Assembly: GCF_002646595.1 (NCBI RefSeq)
Contig: NZ_PDUD01000010.1
Location: forward strand, 124,001 to 188,000
Reading direction: 5' to 3'
Source: Flavilitoribacter nigricans DSM 23189 = NBRC 102662
GTDB lineage: Bacteria > Bacteroidota > Bacteroidia > Chitinophagales > Saprospiraceae
DNA length: 64,000 bases
In this document: positions 61,867 through 64,000 of the stretch, piece after piece
How positions within the stretch are numbered: the stretch's first letter is position 1
Layout: every line of letters starts with the position of its first letter
Notes under the pieces: generated by a model
The model's input: the letters and a program-made list of their open reading frames with translations, nothing else
Told to the model about the DNA's origin: nothing
The model's database searches: none
Position numbers and translations under genes: made by a program

Positions 61867-62210
61867 AGATTGAGCTTCATTCTATCCAGGTCGAGCAGTA
61901 ACTCCAGCCGTTCTCCTTTTTCCCAGGTCGCACGCTGAAAATTTCGATGGTATTCATCAATCGGGTGCTTAGACGCGGCAAAGATTTCCGCAGCCTTTTT
62001 CGGATCCCGCATTTTCATGTAGTAGATCAGGTAATTTCCTGTATCGGTGCGTTCCAGAAAGACACTTTCCAGGAAAATACCTTCCTCTTCCAGCGTTTGC
62101 AGGGCTTCCGGCTGGCGACCGTTGAGCTCCCGGGACCATTCGTAGACACTATCCAGCGAATCAGCTTTCAGTTGAACACGGTAACAGACAGTCTGTAGTT
62201 CCTGACTCAT
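61863..62210 (-). CDS. DUF6176-like small protein
   Basis: 115 residues from the ATG at 62208-62210 (MSQELQTVCYRVQLKADSLD). The protein resembles a small ferredoxin-like/antibiotic-monooxygenase-type fold ('GIFLESVFLERTDTGNYLIY') and a conserved 'HPIDEYHRNFQRA' near the end, as in DUF6176. No catalytic residues are assignable. It follows the SWIM gene by 11 nt in the same operon. Confidence 0.8.
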   Translation of the reverse strand: MSQELQTVCYRVQLKADSLDSVYEWSRELNGRQPEALQTLEEEGIFLESVFLERTDTGNYLIYYMKMRDPKKAAEIFAASKHPIDEYHRNFQRATWEKGERLELLLDLDRMKLNL

Positions 62211-62221
62211 AAGCAATAATT

Positions 62222-62587
62222 TTATTCGGGGTGAGCTTCATTCTCGTTGGATGGGTCCGCTTCTTCTGTTTGTGCCCTGATTTTGGTGAAATAAGGCATT
62301 TTGGCCAGATCCGATTCTCCTTTATCCGTACGGATCGCAAAGAGCACCGCCGCCACGTGTTTGCAAACCGGTCCCCAATCGTAGGGACAGTCACAAAACC
62401 AGTTTTCCACCTGATCCCCGACCAGATCAATATTTACTTTATAGTTGTGCGTTCCCTGCACATCTGCCTCCCATTGTCCATCTTGCTCCGCTAAGTTGTC
62501 CACCAGATCCGAAGCAAGGTATTGCAATCCTTTCTCAACAATATCCTGCGGTAGGGCCGATTCCAGATCTCTTAGTAAAAAACTCAT
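62222..62587 (-). CDS. Stand-alone SWIM zinc-finger protein
   Basis: 121 residues. The SWIM motif CxCx(n)CxH appears as 'FCDCPYDWGPVCKHVAAVLF'. SWIM fingers normally occur within larger ATPases or MULE transposases; here the finger is nearly the whole protein, with a short N-terminal helix and an acidic tail. It probably binds DNA or protein partners. Its ATG overlaps the upstream acyltransferase stop (ATGA, 62584-62587), so translation is likely coupled. Confidence 0.88.
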   Translation of the reverse strand: MSFLLRDLESALPQDIVEKGLQYLASDLVDNLAEQDGQWEADVQGTHNYKVNIDLVGDQVENWFCDCPYDWGPVCKHVAAVLFAIRTDKGESDLAKMPYFTKIRAQTEEADPSNENEAHPE

Positions 62588-63426
62588 AGTACCCCGGGAA
62601 TTTTTGATGATAGCATTTCGGTGGTTTGCCGCAAATGGTCCAGCAACTCCTGCCGGTCCTTCAGGTGGGCAATTTCCGTAAAAGGGATCGGCTCTCCGAT
62701 GGAGATCAATACTGTTTTGCCGATCTTATTTTTCACTTCGTTCAGCAACAAGCTCAACCGTAAACTCAGGCTAAATTGACTGGCCAGTTGAAAGAGCCGG
62801 CTGTTGCGGCCGTGGATATACATCGGCAGCACGGTCGCCCGGGTCTGCTGAATGAGTTTAACCACGAAGCGTTTCCACTCCAGGTCTTCCGCCTTTTTCC
62901 ACATTTTGGGAGCAGTTGCGACTCCTCCCGAAGGAAAGATGCCCATCATCTCGCCGGCCTGGAGGCGTTCAAGGGCGGTTTTTCGGGTTTGGATATTCGT
63001 CTGTAAGGCGTCCTTGGTTTCCCGGAAATCGATCGGCAGGAAGTAGGGTGCAAGTAGTTCTTCCCGACAAAGTACCTCGTTGACGAGTACAAAGTATCGA
63101 TCGCGCATCCGGGACAGGAGATGTCCCAGGATCAGGCCGTCCACCACCCCGAAGGGATGATTGGCAATGACGATCACCGGCCCGTCCGGAGCGACCTTTT
63201 GCAGCTGGGCTTCATCAAAGATCATACTGACGTCCAGTTCGTCCAGTATGAGTTGCCAGACTTCTCCCCGGCCCGGCTGTATTTTTTTCACCCGGGAATA
63301 GACCTTTTCCAGTCTTTTTCTTCCGGTAGCGTATTCCACCGTCCCCATCAGCAACCGGCGAAAAAGCGGATCTTCGGGAGAGGTATAGGAAATTCTGGCT
63401 TTGAACGGATCCTTATGCTTTGCCAT
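62584..63426 (-). CDS. Lysophospholipid acyltransferase family protein
   Basis: 280 residues. The acyltransferase HxxxxD motif is 'IVIANHPFGVVDGLIL' and block III is 'GIFPSGGVATA'; 'GKTVLISIGEPIPF' resembles block IV. These enzymes (PlsC-like, or hemolysin-like) transfer acyl groups to glycerophospholipids. No signal peptide and a basic N-terminus suggest a membrane-associated cytoplasmic enzyme. It is the first gene of an operon with the SWIM and DUF6176 genes. Confidence 0.87.
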   Translation of the reverse strand: MAKHKDPFKARISYTSPEDPLFRRLLMGTVEYATGRKRLEKVYSRVKKIQPGRGEVWQLILDELDVSMIFDEAQLQKVAPDGPVIVIANHPFGVVDGLILGHLLSRMRDRYFVLVNEVLCREELLAPYFLPIDFRETKDALQTNIQTRKTALERLQAGEMMGIFPSGGVATAPKMWKKAEDLEWKRFVVKLIQQTRATVLPMYIHGRNSRLFQLASQFSLSLRLSLLLNEVKNKIGKTVLISIGEPIPFTEIAHLKDRQELLDHLRQTTEMLSSKIPGVL

Positions 63427-63491
63427 AATCTAGGATGGTGATTACAAGCTTAAAGATATTCTATTTTAGGTGCTTATTTTAAAATTAGCCA

Positions 63492-63531
63492 GTGTTTACC
63501 TTGCTTTACGCAAACACAACACTTAGATTTG
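63492..63531 (+). promoter_or_regulatory. Promoter and palindrome upstream of the TetR gene
   Basis: TTG (63501-63503), 20 nt, TAGATTTG (63524-63531), an exact consensus. The palindrome half-sites GTGTTT (63492-63497) and AAACAC (63512-63517) flank the -33 box. A repressor bound there would block the promoter, so self-regulation is plausible. Confidence 0.6.
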
Positions 63532-63583
63532 TCGACAGAGATAACATTGTTACTTTTTGAAAAAGTGATTTCTAAAACAGCCT

Positions 63584-64000
63584 ATGGGGATAAAAGAACG
63601 AAAAGCCAGGCAAAAAGCCGAACTGCGAAAAAAGATCCTGAAATCCGCCCGGAGTCTCGCCCGGAAGAACGGCTGGGAAGCCGTCACGACGCGCAAACTG
63701 GCCGAAAAGGTGGAATACAGCACCACGGTGATCTACGAGCATTTCGGTAATAAAGACCAACTCCTGCTGCTGCTGCGGGAAGAAGGGTTCGAAAGAATTC
63801 AGCAGGCGGTAGAAAAGGCACTCGATCCGTCCCTGCCTCCCAAGAAACAATTAGTCGAAGCGGGACTGGCCAGTTGGAAATTCGCACGGGAAAAACCCGA
63901 ATACTATCAGGTCATGTTCAATCTCGGTGGCATTCACTGTCCGTCCGATGAGGAAAGCAAGGGGCTACAGAAAGCGGCTTCGGTCGTTTACCGCATTCTC
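63584..64000 (+). CDS. TetR/AcrR-family regulator, 3' end outside window
   Basis: 139 codons from the ATG at 63584 to the window end with no stop, so the C-terminus is missing. The N-terminal helix-turn-helix is clear: 'KKILKSARSLARKNGWEAVT' and 'RKLAEKVEYSTTVIYEHFGN', then 'KDQLLLLLREEGFERIQQAV'. The ligand-binding part begins with 'ASWKFAREKPEYYQVMFNLG', similar to WHG-type TetR C-terminal domains. A promoter and palindrome lie directly upstream. The divergent acyltransferase operon is 157 nt away and could be a target (inference). Confidence 0.88.
   Translation, partial: MGIKERKARQKAELRKKILKSARSLARKNGWEAVTTRKLAEKVEYSTTVIYEHFGNKDQLLLLLREEGFERIQQAVEKALDPSLPPKKQLVEAGLASWKFAREKPEYYQVMFNLGGIHCPSDEESKGLQKAASVVYRIL

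Noticed and set aside
63529-63750. Plus-strand frame starting at 63529 as the gene at the window end
   Set aside because: It is in a different frame from the TetR helix-turn-helix, which starts at 63584 and stays open to the end.

Overview
The window looks like chromosome of a Bacteroidota member, probably a Lewinella-like Saprospiraceae (inference). Several secreted proteins end in a 'YPNP'-type type IX secretion (T9SS) C-terminal domain. TonB C-terminal domains recur, several promoters match the Bacteroidota form (TTG/TTTG, 19-20 nt, TAnnTTTG), and lipoproteins and TPR proteins are common. I see no rRNA, tRNA, CRISPR array, transposase or prophage.

Layout. 1-6.6 kb, minus strand: a partial lipoprotein-like gene; a BlaI-type repressor paired with an unusual M56 protease that also carries plug-like repeats, two TonB domains and a T9SS tail; an alpha/beta hydrolase; a TPR protein. 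7.2-12.8 kb, plus strand: two paralogous 'fibre-like surface protein + T9SS protein' modules. Both fibre genes follow the same 31-nt conserved leader, which could fold as a pseudoknot. 12.9-17.6 kb: a membrane-anchored TPR-CHAT protease convergent with a sigma factor/anti-sigma-like pair. 17.9-29.1 kb, minus strand: FkbM methyltransferase, a small Cys-rich protein, TonB, a large T9SS reprolysin-type metalloprotease, a 1171-residue outer-membrane-type protein and a YCF48-like lipoprotein.

29-43.6 kb holds mostly exported hydrolases: a NIPSNAP protein, a Tiki/ChaN-like protein, an M20 amidohydrolase, two class-C beta-lactamase-like serine hydrolases, a D-aminoacylase, an esterase-like lipoprotein, a MepA-type endopeptidase, an alpha/beta hydrolase and a ROK protein. 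Several could act on peptidoglycan or D-amino-acid peptides. 43.8-46.7 kb: a long PurF-like amidotransferase whose last 33 codons (including the stop) plus 3' flank recur twice downstream in a ~410-bp array. 46.7-55.9 kb: ATP-grasp enzyme, leucyl aminopeptidase, esterase, second ROK, NHL-type lipoprotein, acyl-CoA synthetase and an LRR protein.

The best candidate for something new is at 56.05-56.26 kb, just upstream of ileS. A 21-codon leader ORF with six Ile codons is followed by a strong intrinsic terminator. The end of the leader ORF is perfectly complementary over 9 nt to the terminator's 5' arm and loop. This is the layout of ribosome-mediated attenuation. A second consensus promoter lies across the terminator and would bypass it. 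The window ends with an ABC-F ATPase with a degenerate second P-loop, a YecM-like protein, an LPLAT/SWIM/DUF6176 operon and a partial TetR regulator.
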